Below are positions 1-7,149 of a stretch of 10,717 bases of DNA, one piece after another; position 1 is the stretch's first letter; every line of letters begins with the position of its first letter. The notes under the pieces were generated by a model. That model did no database searches and was not told the DNA's origin. It saw only the letters and a list, made by a program, of their open reading frames with translations. A program made the translations under genes and the position numbers. This DNA is from an uncultured Bacilli bacterium (lineage in GTDB: Bacteria; Bacillota_I; Bacilli_A; RF39; UBA660): contig CALVPC010000030.1 of assembly GCA_944350405.1 (NCBI GenBank), forward strand, positions 1-10,717. Direction: 5' to 3'.

Positions 1-62
1 CAAAGTTCTTTCTAAATAAATTTTACCATATTTTGGTTCTTTTTATTTAGTGTGAACTTTAA

Positions 63-815
63 AGGTATTATAATCTTATTTATACATTTGTTCAATCATC
101 TTATTTTTATAATGATAAAAAAGTAAATGACTTTTTCGTATATTGGTTAGGTCAAGACAGATTCATAGGAATAAATTCCAAATATACATTTTATAATAAA
201 TACGAATATAAAAATGATTTACGTAGAAAGCTATATGAAGGTTTATTTACCTTAAGAAATTTTTACATTATAGAATATAAAGACTTTTGTAATAATAGTT
301 ATAATCAAAGTCGAAGTATTTCTCTTGAACAAAATTGTAAATTAGCAGACCAAATATTGAAAATTTTAGATGAAAAAAGCATATATACTCTATTTAAAAT
401 TGTTAATTTATCTTTATCACAAACACTAGAAAAAGAATACTTAATTAAAAATATAGATTTATTAATAAAAAATATAAAAAATAGTTCGCTTAATATTAAA
501 ATTAAAAAACAAGTATTATCACAAGAAAATGAGAAAATAATTAATGCATTTTTACTAAACATAGAATGGTATAAAGAGCATTTTAAAGATTTTACTTTTG
601 TAAATTTAAATGTACAAAAACCACTACCTAATTCAAAAATTGACCTAATATTACTAGAATTAAAATATGAGAATGTTGATTTTATAATTAAAACTTCTCA
701 ATTAAACTTGGAATTATTCTGCTATATTTATCTTGAAAAACAAATTATATTTAAGGATAGAATATTTAGAATTGAAGATTTGAATAGAATTTTTTACTTT
801 GTTAGGTCATTTTAA
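63..815 (+). pseudogene. Start-less open frame, remnant of an unrecognised protein gene
   Basis: The frame stays open for 250 codons, from just after the TAA at 60-62 to the TAA at 813-815. In DNA this A+T-rich, stops should occur about every ten codons, so this is real or recently real coding sequence. The only usual start codon I find in frame is TTG at 357, which has no Shine-Dalgarno sequence. It would cut off about 98 codons that look just as protein-like (for example VYWLGQDRFIGIN at about 138-176). The protein is rich in Lys, Ile, Asn and Phe, has no membrane segment or signal peptide, and I recognise no family. A 5' truncation or an upstream frameshift is the simplest reading. A rare ATT or ATA start cannot be excluded. 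It converges on the minus-strand operon, and the hairpin at 826-853 has no T-run on the plus strand to terminate this gene. Confidence 0.55.
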
Positions 816-820
816 TATGC

Positions 821-853
821 AAAAAGAGTGATAAAAAACTTCTTTTATCACTC
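821..853 (-). terminator. Intrinsic terminator of the eight-gene glycan operon
   Basis: Two perfect 11-base arms (826-836 and 843-853, GAGTGATAAAA and its complement) enclose a six-base loop. On the minus strand the stem is followed by TTTTT (825-821). It lies about 100 bases past the stop of the HAD/SIS gene. On the plus strand no T-run follows, so it should work mainly for the minus-strand operon. Confidence 0.85.
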
Positions 854-884
854 CTCAACATTTAATAACTATTGGGCAAATTTT

Positions 885-907
885 ATTGTAAGTAATTTTT
901 TTACAAT
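885..907. repeat. Small inverted repeat, function unknown
   Basis: ATTGTAA (885-891) and TTACAAT (901-907) form a 7-base-pair hairpin with a nine-base loop. It sits between the stop of the HAD/SIS gene and the operon terminator. Neither side has a proper T-run, so it is not a terminator by itself. It might protect the 3' end of the mRNA or be chance in A+T-rich DNA. Confidence 0.25.
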
Positions 908-956
908 TATAATTTAATTCACTGATTTTTTCATACTAATGCTTTCTATCATGAAT

Positions 957-2015
957 TTATTTCATCTTTTTTTCAATATATTCGCATATATAATGAATTA
1001 TCATTAAATGAATTTCTTGTATTCTAGCAGTAGTTTTATTTGGAACTTTAATAAGACAATCACATTCAATATCACTACATTTATCAGAAGTTAGAAGTAT
1101 AGTTTTTAAACCATTTATTTTAGCATATTTTAATGCATTTATAATATTGTTAGAACTTCCACTTGTACTAAATGCAAATAGTAGATCATTCTTTTCTCCC
1201 AATGCTTCAATTTGTCTATTAAATAATAAATCAAAATTATAATCATTGCCAATACAAGTAATAACTGATTCTCCAGAACACAAATCAATTGCTGGCAAGG
1301 ACTTTCTTTCTCCGTTATAACGACCTATAAGTTCACTCACTAGATGCTGTGATTCGCAAGCGCTTCCACCATTACCACAAGATAACAACTTATTATTATT
1401 TTGTAATGTTTGCCAAACTAAATCGACGCAATAATTAACACTATTTAAAAATTCTTTATTATCTAACAAATCATCTAAAATAGTTTTGTAGTCATTTAAC
1501 ATTAAAGCAAAATCATTGTTTTTAACATCATTAATACCAACGTTTGAATTTTTACAATAATTATTTCTTATAATATCATAGACTTCACAAATAACGCCAT
1601 TACCACCTGTACTTTTTAAAACAACTTTAGATATTTCCTTAATATCTGATATAGCATCTCTAGGGCAAATTGAAAATCCTACTTTTTTCATACAAGCCAA
1701 ATCTTTTTTGCCATCTCCAACATATATTATATTTTCAAAATCAATATTATTGTTTTTAACAAAATTATCCAGAAAATCATATTTTTCTGCTATCCCAGAA
1801 AAGAAAAATGTTGGCATAAATTTATTTTTTATGTACTCTGTCATACTATTTTCTTCTGATGATAAAATCATTGTATCAATATTTAATTTTTTTATTTCAT
1901 TAAAACTATCTAAATCCTTAAATTGAATTTTTTTTAATTGAGTATTTACGCCATCAAAAAGCAATGATCCATCTGTTATCACGCCATCAATATCAAACAC
2001 TATTAACTTCTTCAT
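957..2015 (-). CDS. KdsC-type HAD phosphatase fused to a GmhA-type SIS sugar-phosphate isomerase
   Basis: This is a 352-residue cytoplasmic protein with two enzyme domains. Residues 1-155 form a KdsC-like C0 HAD phosphatase: nucleophile motif FDIDG with D8 and D10, a serine motif near S52, K78, and the acidic motif GDGKKD with D101 and D105. This family dephosphorylates Kdo-8-P or nonulosonate-9-P. Residues 170-350 form a SIS domain close to GmhA (sedoheptulose-7-phosphate isomerase): GNGGSACESQH (214-224), SELIGRY, GNDYNF (256-261), STSGSS (283-288) and RIQEIH (331-336). By alignment from memory, E228 and H336 match the catalytic Glu and His of E. coli GmhA. Both active sites look intact. 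The ATG at 2015 lies 17 bases after the NeuB stop, with AAAGGTGTGTGAT upstream. I infer that it supplies the aldose phosphate for NeuB and dephosphorylates the NeuB product. The true substrate is unknown. Confidence 0.9.
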   Translation of the reverse strand: MKKLIVFDIDGVITDGSLLFDGVNTQLKKIQFKDLDSFNEIKKLNIDTMILSSEENSMTEYIKNKFMPTFFFSGIAEKYDFLDNFVKNNNIDFENIIYVGDGKKDLACMKKVGFSICPRDAISDIKEISKVVLKSTGGNGVICEVYDIIRNNYCKNSNVGINDVKNNDFALMLNDYKTILDDLLDNKEFLNSVNYCVDLVWQTLQNNNKLLSCGNGGSACESQHLVSELIGRYNGERKSLPAIDLCSGESVITCIGNDYNFDLLFNRQIEALGEKNDLLFAFSTSGSSNNIINALKYAKINGLKTILLTSDKCSDIECDCLIKVPNKTTARIQEIHLMIIHYICEYIEKKMK

Positions 2016-2032
2016 CTAAAAATCACACACCT

Positions 2033-2890
2033 TTAATTTTTTCTCAACTTGTCACGAATAGGTTTTTCACTATCTCTGATATCAATTTTTCCATCACCTT
2101 TAATAATTTTTAATCTTCTTATTTCATTAACTAAATTTTCTAATTCTTTAGGTTCTAGTGAAGCTTTTTGATCACTACCCCATAATTCTTTAGAAAGTGT
2201 TATATGTCTTTCAATAATACAAGCGCCCATTGAAACTGCAATAATAGATGGAATAATATCACTCTCATGCCCTGAATAACCAATAAGTACATTAGAAAAT
2301 TTTTCTTTTAAGGTTAATATTTTATTTAAATTTATATCATTATCACTTGTTGGATATGTGCTAGTACAAGAAAGTAGTGCTATTTTATCCTTATCAAAAA
2401 AATTAATTGCAGTTTTTATTTCATCTATAGATGACATACCTGTTGATATAATTACAGGTTTATTAGTTTTATTTATCCTTTTTAAGAGTTCTTCATCAGT
2501 TATACAAGCAGATGCCACCTTATAGCAACAAGGATTAAACTGTTCCAAAAAGTCTACTGAATTAACATCCCATGGAGAAGCAAAAATATCTATACCTTTT
2601 TCTTTAGCGTAGTTAAACAACTCATAATAATCATTATATGAAAGCTCTAAACCTCTTTTTAAATCTCCATTAGTCTTTCCATATACACTATTCCTAGGTT
2701 TATCAAGCTCTTCTTTTGTATATACTAAATCAACATCTCTTTTTTGAAACTTAACAGCATCACATCCAGACTTCGCAGCAATATCAATTAAAGATTTTGC
2801 TAAAATCAAACTACCATTATGATTAATTCCTATCTCTGCAATAATATATGGATCTGATAAATTGTTTATTTCCTTTTTACCAATTTTCAT
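2033..2890 (-). CDS. neuB: NeuB-family nonulosonate synthase without SAF domain
   Basis: This is a TIM-barrel synthase that condenses phosphoenolpyruvate with an aldose (or its phosphate) to give a 3-deoxy-2-keto sugar acid. Family motifs: AEIGINHNG (18-26), DAVKFQ (44-49), STGMSS (149-154), SCTSTYPT (174-181), GYSGHE (204-209) and ERHITL (227-232). H208 and H229 fit the two metal-binding histidines. GSDQKASLEP (238-247) resembles the human sialate-9-P synthase segment GSDHSASLEP, but with Gln in place of His. The 285-residue protein ends at IRDKLRKN, where other members (about 340-350 residues) continue into the C-terminal SAF (antifreeze-like) domain. Only 17 bases separate the stop from the next gene and no frame there continues, so the domain is truly absent. 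A GGAGG site lies six bases before the ATG. The Nudix gene ends 12 bases upstream. Confidence 0.9.
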   Translation of the reverse strand: MKIGKKEINNLSDPYIIAEIGINHNGSLILAKSLIDIAAKSGCDAVKFQKRDVDLVYTKEELDKPRNSVYGKTNGDLKRGLELSYNDYYELFNYAKEKGIDIFASPWDVNSVDFLEQFNPCCYKVASACITDEELLKRINKTNKPVIISTGMSSIDEIKTAINFFDKDKIALLSCTSTYPTSDNDINLNKILTLKEKFSNVLIGYSGHESDIIPSIIAVSMGACIIERHITLSKELWGSDQKASLEPKELENLVNEIRRLKIIKGDGKIDIRDSEKPIRDKLRKN

Positions 2891-2902
2891 AGTCAGCCTC
2901 CA

Positions 2903-3415
2903 TTAATTATCATTTTCATAATGCATATAATAATCATCATAATAAGATTTAAATATATCATATCCACTTCTTATACCTATACCTTGATCTAGCATTTTTT
3001 CAAATTCAGAAATAGACACCCATTTAGCATCTTGTACCTCATCTTCTTGTAATTTCAAATCTCTTATATCAACATTAGCTTTTAATAACCATATCTCTAC
3101 AAAATCTCTTACACGCATGTAAGATCCAATAAATCTCATATCATCTTCATTAGCTACTATTCCTAATTCTTCAAATAGTTCTCTCTTAGCACCTTGTAAA
3201 CTAGTTTCTCCACTAATTACTCCACCTGCAGTTGTTCCCCACATATTAGGGGCTTTTTTGGCTGTTTTTAATCTTTGTTGAATAAGAATTTCATTTTTAT
3301 CGTTCATTACCCAAATAAAACTTGATAATCTAAACTCACCTTTCACTAAACTTTTCTTTTCTTTTACACCATCTACTTTATTATGATGTATATCATATAA
3401 ATCAACTAGTTCCAT
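2903..3415 (-). CDS. Nudix hydrolase, YfcD/IPP-isomerase-like subgroup
   Basis: A complete Nudix box, G-x5-E-x7-REL-x-EE-x-G-I, spans residues 64-86 (GGVISGE ... RELFEELGI), so the Mg2+-binding glutamates are present. The start (ELVDLYD, then a GEFRLSSFIWVMN stretch at 26-38) and the KAPNMWGTTAGG segment (54-65) resemble the YfcD-type proteins related to isopentenyl-diphosphate isomerase. Such enzymes cleave nucleoside diphosphates linked to another group, but the substrate cannot be read from sequence. The length of 170 residues is usual and I see no membrane segment. A very good ribosome binding site (AAGGAGA, eight bases before the ATG) and an extended -10 element in the 48-base gap upstream suggest that this gene also begins a sub-operon with neuB and the HAD/SIS gene. 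In this setting it may clear a nucleotide-sugar by-product; that is a guess. Confidence 0.88.
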   Translation of the reverse strand: MELVDLYDIHHNKVDGVKEKKSLVKGEFRLSSFIWVMNDKNEILIQQRLKTAKKAPNMWGTTAGGVISGETSLQGAKRELFEELGIVANEDDMRFIGSYMRVRDFVEIWLLKANVDIRDLKLQEDEVQDAKWVSISEFEKMLDQGIGIRSGYDIFKSYYDDYYMHYENDN

Positions 3416-3448
3416 TATACTTGTCTCCTTTCAACAACTATATAATAC

Positions 3449-3457
3449 ATTATAGCA
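3449..3457 (-). promoter_or_regulatory. Extended -10 element, candidate internal promoter for nudix-neuB-HAD/SIS
   Basis: The minus strand reads TGCTATAAT, a full extended -10 (TGn plus consensus TATAAT), seven bases after the stop of the glycosyltransferase gene. No good -35 is present at 16-18 bases, as is common for extended -10 promoters. Transcription would start near 3442 and give a leader of about 27 bases containing the AAGGAGA site of the Nudix gene. It lies in the largest gap of the operon. Confidence 0.5.
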
Positions 3458-3463
3458 TTTTCT

Positions 3464-4918
3464 TCAATAGTTAACTTTTTTTTCACTTAATCTAAAAATA
3501 ATTTCTCTTATTTTTTCTTTATTAACATAACTCCAATAATCATTACAACTATTATTATCTGGCTTTATTTTATCTAACATATCAAAAATTTCTTTCGCGT
3601 TATTAACATAATGTATTTTTTCACTTTCTTTTAATATTTTTTTAACATCTTTTACACCATATGGATGATTAAGTATAAATGTATCAAGACCAAATGCCAA
3701 CCCTTCATATACACCTGTGCTATATATTCCAATTTGTAAAATTGAATTAACTTGATAATAATATAAATCTTTTTCTCTATTATCAATTATTTTTATGTTC
3801 TTCTTTTTAAGACAATCAAAAGTTTTTCCCATTTCATATGGATGCATCTTATATATTATTTGATACTCATCATTATCTTTTAACAAGTCAGCTAATTCAC
3901 TGGCACAATTACTTATATAATTAGCTAAATTACACTGTGAAACAAATAATATATTTTTCTTTTCAGGTTTAATATCTTTATATTCATCTTTTTTATTATC
4001 TAAAAATAAACTACCCGTATAATAAATGTGATTTGAATCAATTGGCATATTCTTTGTATTAAGCAATTTCTCTCCATATGATAAAACATAATCAGGTATA
4101 CAATCATACTTTCTATCTAAATCAAGATATTTTAAAAATAAAGGGTTTTCAGCAGTAACGACTCCATGTTGTATTTCAATAATAGGAATATTTAGTTCTT
4201 TTGCAATTTTATTAATAACAATTTTAGATGGAAACACATCGTAAAACTCTAATACTGCTTTAGGTTTTATTCTCTTAAGCGCTCTTTTATATATCTTCTT
4301 TGACAATATCATATATATAACTTGTTTTTCTGATAATCCAAATATATATGACAAATTACACTTAAACTCTTCTTCTATTTCATCTTTTATACTACAAATA
4401 ATATTATGAAGTTCTTTATATTTATTTGTTCTTTTATAAAATATACTCTTAACTTTCACAATTCTTTCTATAATATCAAGATAACAAATATTTTCGGTTT
4501 TAACAGGTTCAAAATGTGAGATATAACTAGTTTTTGATAATGCCCAATAAGGATCTTCAAATGTTATACATTTCTTATCCTTTAACAAATCTACATATAA
4601 ATCTGTATAAATACAGTAATACTTACCATCACTTTGCTTTACTCTTCGTGGATTGTTTAAAAACAAATAATCTTGTTTCTTTATAAAAAATATTTTTAAG
4701 CTATTCTTCAAAATTTTAAATGTTATTTGTCTATGCTTAGGCATTTTATTAGTATCTGGAAATAAAGATCCCATGTCATTATAAAAATTTTCTATATCAA
4801 TATAGATATATGTTCTCATTAATTCCCATATTTTAAATCCTGCTATTTCTATATCAAAATACTTTTTCCTATTTTCAAACTCTAAAAATCTCGTAAACAA
4901 ATCGTTTGATTTAGTCAT
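3464..4918 (-). CDS. GT-B-type surface-polysaccharide glycosyltransferase (putative nonulosonyltransferase)
   Basis: This is a 484-residue protein without signal peptide or clear membrane segment. The C-terminal half has features of GT-B transferases of the polysialyltransferase/capsule and CDP-glycerol-transferase type: IIEIQHG (246-252), an ILFVSQ strand, KMHPYE (357-362) and YSTGVYEGLAFG (399-410), which probably bind the nucleotide of the donor. The N-terminal half is less conserved and probably holds the acceptor side. I chose the ATG at 4918 over the GTG at 4927, because GGGTGAT (4923-4929) is a perfect Shine-Dalgarno sequence for that ATG and would overlap the GTG. This start overlaps the cytidylyltransferase stop by eight bases (ATGACTAA), so translation is probably coupled. 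Placed directly after the CMP-sugar synthetase, it is the likely transferase of the CMP-sugar; donor and acceptor are inferred only. A glycerophosphotransferase-like role is an alternative. Confidence 0.75.
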   Translation of the reverse strand: MTKSNDLFTRFLEFENRKKYFDIEIAGFKIWELMRTYIYIDIENFYNDMGSLFPDTNKMPKHRQITFKILKNSLKIFFIKKQDYLFLNNPRRVKQSDGKYYCIYTDLYVDLLKDKKCITFEDPYWALSKTSYISHFEPVKTENICYLDIIERIVKVKSIFYKRTNKYKELHNIICSIKDEIEEEFKCNLSYIFGLSEKQVIYMILSKKIYKRALKRIKPKAVLEFYDVFPSKIVINKIAKELNIPIIEIQHGVVTAENPLFLKYLDLDRKYDCIPDYVLSYGEKLLNTKNMPIDSNHIYYTGSLFLDNKKDEYKDIKPEKKNILFVSQCNLANYISNCASELADLLKDNDEYQIIYKMHPYEMGKTFDCLKKKNIKIIDNREKDLYYYQVNSILQIGIYSTGVYEGLAFGLDTFILNHPYGVKDVKKILKESEKIHYVNNAKEIFDMLDKIKPDNNSCNDYWSYVNKEKIREIIFRLSEKKVNY

Positions 4919-5612
4919 TAATATCACCCAGCTTCTTTCTTCTGTTTATAAGCATTTCTATTATGTCCCAATCTAATTCCTCATCTATTTCATAATAAGT
5001 ATCAGCAGGCATAACATATGTCCCAATTCTTCCAGCTAATCTGCAATTAGATTTTAAAAATTTATTACGTGAAATAATAAATATAGCACCATTTTCTGCA
5101 TATAATCCATCCCATTCTTGTCTTCTAGGTCTTTTATTCACATCATAATTAAGTTCTTTTATACTACCATCTTCATTTTTTATCCAAAAAAATCTTTTTT
5201 GTATAACAGATGACATAACACTATCATAGTTTTTAAAAACATCTAAACATCCATCTATATCTTTAGTTGTTACAAGTGGACTTGTACATTGCATAAGTAT
5301 CAAATTTTCGTAATCTACCTTTTTTGAAAAATCAAGCATAACAGATTCAGTAGATGCTTCATCTGTGGAACATTCTGCACTTCTATCTATAACTTTCAAT
5401 TTTTCACAATTATTCTTACTATAATTTTCGCATATTTCTTTGATAGTTTCCGAATCCGTAGAAACAAAAACCTTATCAACTCTTTCACAATTTACAGCAG
5501 CATCAATTGTCCAATAAATTAATGGTTGACCAGCAAGTTCCTTTATATTCTTTAACTTTATTGATTTGCTTCCGCCTCTTGCTGGAATTAAAACTACATT
5601 TTTATACTTCAT
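4911..5612 (-). CDS. neuA: CMP-nonulosonate cytidylyltransferase (acylneuraminate cytidylyltransferase family)
   Basis: This enzyme activates a nonulosonic acid with CTP to the CMP-sugar in the cytoplasm. The signature IPARGGSKSI (9-18), followed by KNI and AGQPLIYWTI, is that of NeuA/LegF/PseF enzymes. KdsB (CMP-Kdo synthetase) has a different motif. Further family features are FVSTDSETI (49-57), MQCTSPLV (107-114), RPRRQ (161-165), YAENGAIFI (171-179) and IDEELDWDII (209-218). At 233 residues it is a normal-length single-domain enzyme. The start lies two bases after the radical SAM stop. The eight-base overlap with the glycosyltransferase start supports a shared pathway. Which sugar acid it takes (Kdn, Neu5Ac, legionaminate or other) cannot be told from these motifs; the neighbouring genes favour a non-aminated one. 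Confidence 0.9.
   Translation of the reverse strand: MKYKNVVLIPARGGSKSIKLKNIKELAGQPLIYWTIDAAVNCERVDKVFVSTDSETIKEICENYSKNNCEKLKVIDRSAECSTDEASTESVMLDFSKKVDYENLILMQCTSPLVTTKDIDGCLDVFKNYDSVMSSVIQKRFFWIKNEDGSIKELNYDVNKRPRRQEWDGLYAENGAIFIISRNKFLKSNCRLAGRIGTYVMPADTYYEIDEELDWDIIEMLINRRKKLGDIND
4923..4929 (-). promoter_or_regulatory. Shine-Dalgarno site that fixes the glycosyltransferase start
   Basis: GGGTGAT on the minus strand matches the anti-Shine-Dalgarno sequence and ends four bases before the ATG at 4918. The alternative GTG at 4925-4927 lies inside this site, so it is an unlikely start. The site is within the last codons of the cytidylyltransferase gene. Confidence 0.7.
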
Positions 5613-5614
5613 AA

Positions 5615-6655
5615 CTAACCCATTTCTCCCTTTAAATATTTTCTTATTCGTTCTTTAACTTCAGTATCATCGTTAATATCATCAATATTAAACGGAATAT
5701 CACTTCTAATTGGCTTTGGTATTAACTTGCAATTATAAATACAATTGTCACATAATGTTCCTTTTAAATTGTTATTTAAATGCTTATTTCTAAGCATAGT
5801 TATATAATTATTTTGCCAAGCGTCTTTCATAGATTCTTGAGATAAATCACCATAAACTAACATATTTTCAAAATCAGAACAACAAGCAGTCAAATATCCC
5901 TCATATGTTACATTAACTGACTTAAACGGATAGAAACATGGTAGCGGTCTTTGAGATTCTATCTTTCCAGCTTTAGAAGAACATTTTAAATAACTTTCTA
6001 CCTCGGGCGTCATGCCACTTTGATTTCGCACATTAACTATCACTACCTCATCGCAACAATTAAATGTATTTATTATTTTAGATTTATCTTCATCAGTATA
6101 TTTTGTTGCTATGTACGAAACATATATTTTAATATCTAAATTTTCTTTTCTTTTTATATTACAAATATCTTTTAAATTCTTTAAAACTTCATTATATTTA
6201 TCTACACCATGAATAAAATAATATTTTTCTTTATCTATTGCATTAATAGATAACTTTATGCTATCAAGTCCATTTGCTACTAACTTTTTAAATACTTCTT
6301 TATTTAATAAAAGCCCATTGGTTGTAATATATATATAATTGTAGCCTATACTTTTAGCTAGGTTTATATAATCAAAAATATTTTTGTCTAATAATGGCTC
6401 TCCTGTTGCATAAAAGCCGACTTCACGCATTCCTAATTCAAAAGCTTGTTTCAATGCGTTTTCAACTATTTTATACTTTATAAATCCCTTTTTTCTAAGC
6501 ATCTTTCTATTTCCACAAAAAATACATCTGTTATTACACATATTAGTAACTTCAATTAATAGATTCTTTGTTGGAAAGTCTGGAAATAATGAAACATTGT
6601 TATTAGATGAAATTATGTTTTTCATTCTTTTATTCAAATCGGTATGCTTACTCAT
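5615..6655 (-). CDS. Radical SAM/SPASM enzyme of a glycan operon
   Basis: This is a 346-residue cytoplasmic iron-sulfur enzyme. C40-x3-C44-x2-C47 (CNNRCIFC) binds the SAM cluster, and ATGEPLLD (83-90) is the SAM-binding GEP motif. A C-terminal SPASM domain (about 240-310) has C240, the pair C258/C259 and C302-x2-C305 plus C309, which can hold one or two auxiliary clusters; YGDLSQESMKDAW is typical of this domain. SPASM enzymes modify peptides or oxidise/epimerise sugars and cyclitols, or act on other small molecules. No precursor peptide gene is visible, so a sugar-directed reaction is more likely here. The start overlaps the ParB-like stop by eight bases (ATGAGTAA), with AGAGGTGG six bases upstream, and the next gene starts two bases after its stop. 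The exact reaction is unknown. Confidence 0.88.
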   Translation of the reverse strand: MSKHTDLNKRMKNIISSNNNVSLFPDFPTKNLLIEVTNMCNNRCIFCGNRKMLRKKGFIKYKIVENALKQAFELGMREVGFYATGEPLLDKNIFDYINLAKSIGYNYIYITTNGLLLNKEVFKKLVANGLDSIKLSINAIDKEKYYFIHGVDKYNEVLKNLKDICNIKRKENLDIKIYVSYIATKYTDEDKSKIINTFNCCDEVVIVNVRNQSGMTPEVESYLKCSSKAGKIESQRPLPCFYPFKSVNVTYEGYLTACCSDFENMLVYGDLSQESMKDAWQNNYITMLRNKHLNNNLKGTLCDNCIYNCKLIPKPIRSDIPFNIDDINDDTEVKERIRKYLKGEMG

Positions 6656-7145
6656 TAAGAACCACCTCTTGCTTTTCTTTAATGATAGAAATTAACCAAC
6701 TAAGATTATTATCTTGAAACCATTTAAAAGAATAATCCCTCATTGCTAAATTAAATACTTTTTCATTTGTGGATACTTTTATTTTATCTATACCAAAATA
6801 CAAACAACAAGCTAACCTATGACCACCATCAACTAATTCAAAATTCTTATTAAGTAAAATAGGATAATTATCATCAAAACCATTCTTTTCAAAACTTTGT
6901 ATTAAAGAAATAAATTCTTCTTCACTATATGATAATTCTTTTATTTCTTTAGTCATTTCTGATAAACGCTTTTTTTGAACAATATGATAATTATTAAAAC
7001 CACTATCATTTTTTCCGTAATAGTCTTCAATAGCCATATATTTTACAAAAATATGTGGAGAATTTTCTTTGATACAATTTCTTATTAACCATTTAACATT
7101 AACATAAACATCTATATTATCATTATTTAAAAAATTAATATTCAT
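6648..7145 (-). CDS. ParB/sulfiredoxin-like domain protein
   Basis: This is a 165-residue protein whose core is a ParB/Srx-type motif at 106-118 (DGGHRLACCLYFG), preceded by the strand YPILLNKNFELV and followed by IDKIKV, as in the ParB N-terminal fold. The fold binds nucleotides. Known members include CTP-hydrolysing ParB, sulfiredoxin and the free-serine kinase SbnI. There is no DNA-binding helix-turn-helix domain and no parS site is visible, so chromosome partition is not its job. The gene starts four bases after the stop of the first gene and is translationally coupled to the radical SAM gene. I infer a nucleotide-dependent small-molecule kinase or transferase acting on a glycan precursor. 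The family assignment is fairly safe, the function is not. Confidence 0.72.
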   Translation of the reverse strand: MNINFLNNDNIDVYVNVKWLIRNCIKENSPHIFVKYMAIEDYYGKNDSGFNNYHIVQKKRLSEMTKEIKELSYSEEEFISLIQSFEKNGFDDNYPILLNKNFELVDGGHRLACCLYFGIDKIKVSTNEKVFNLAMRDYSFKWFQDNNLSWLISIIKEKQEVVLNE

Positions 7146-7149
7146 ACTA

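Noticed and set aside
46..74. TATAAT at 69-74 as a promoter for the plus-strand frame
   Set aside because: The only -35 at proper distance (TTTAGT) matches three of six bases and no start codon follows. Isolated TATAAT is expected by chance in such A+T-rich DNA.
305..562. Minus-strand frame of 85 codons
   Set aside because: It lies opposite the longer plus-strand coding frame, is low-complexity Phe/Ile/Ser-rich, and has no context.
1708..1926. Plus-strand frame inside the HAD/SIS gene
   Set aside because: It is an antisense shadow of a well-supported HAD domain.
2016..2045. Frameshift hiding a SAF domain after NeuB
   Set aside because: There is an A6 run near the end, but only 17 bases remain before the next gene and no frame continues.
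4911..5612. CMP-Kdo synthetase (KdsB) with the KdsC-like domain, i.e. a Kdo pathway
   Set aside because: The start motif is IPARGGSKSI of the NeuA family, not that of KdsB, and the synthase is NeuB-type rather than KdsA-type.
6648..7145. Chromosome or plasmid partition gene
   Set aside because: There is no ParA partner, no helix-turn-helix domain and no parS-like palindrome; it is embedded in a sugar operon.
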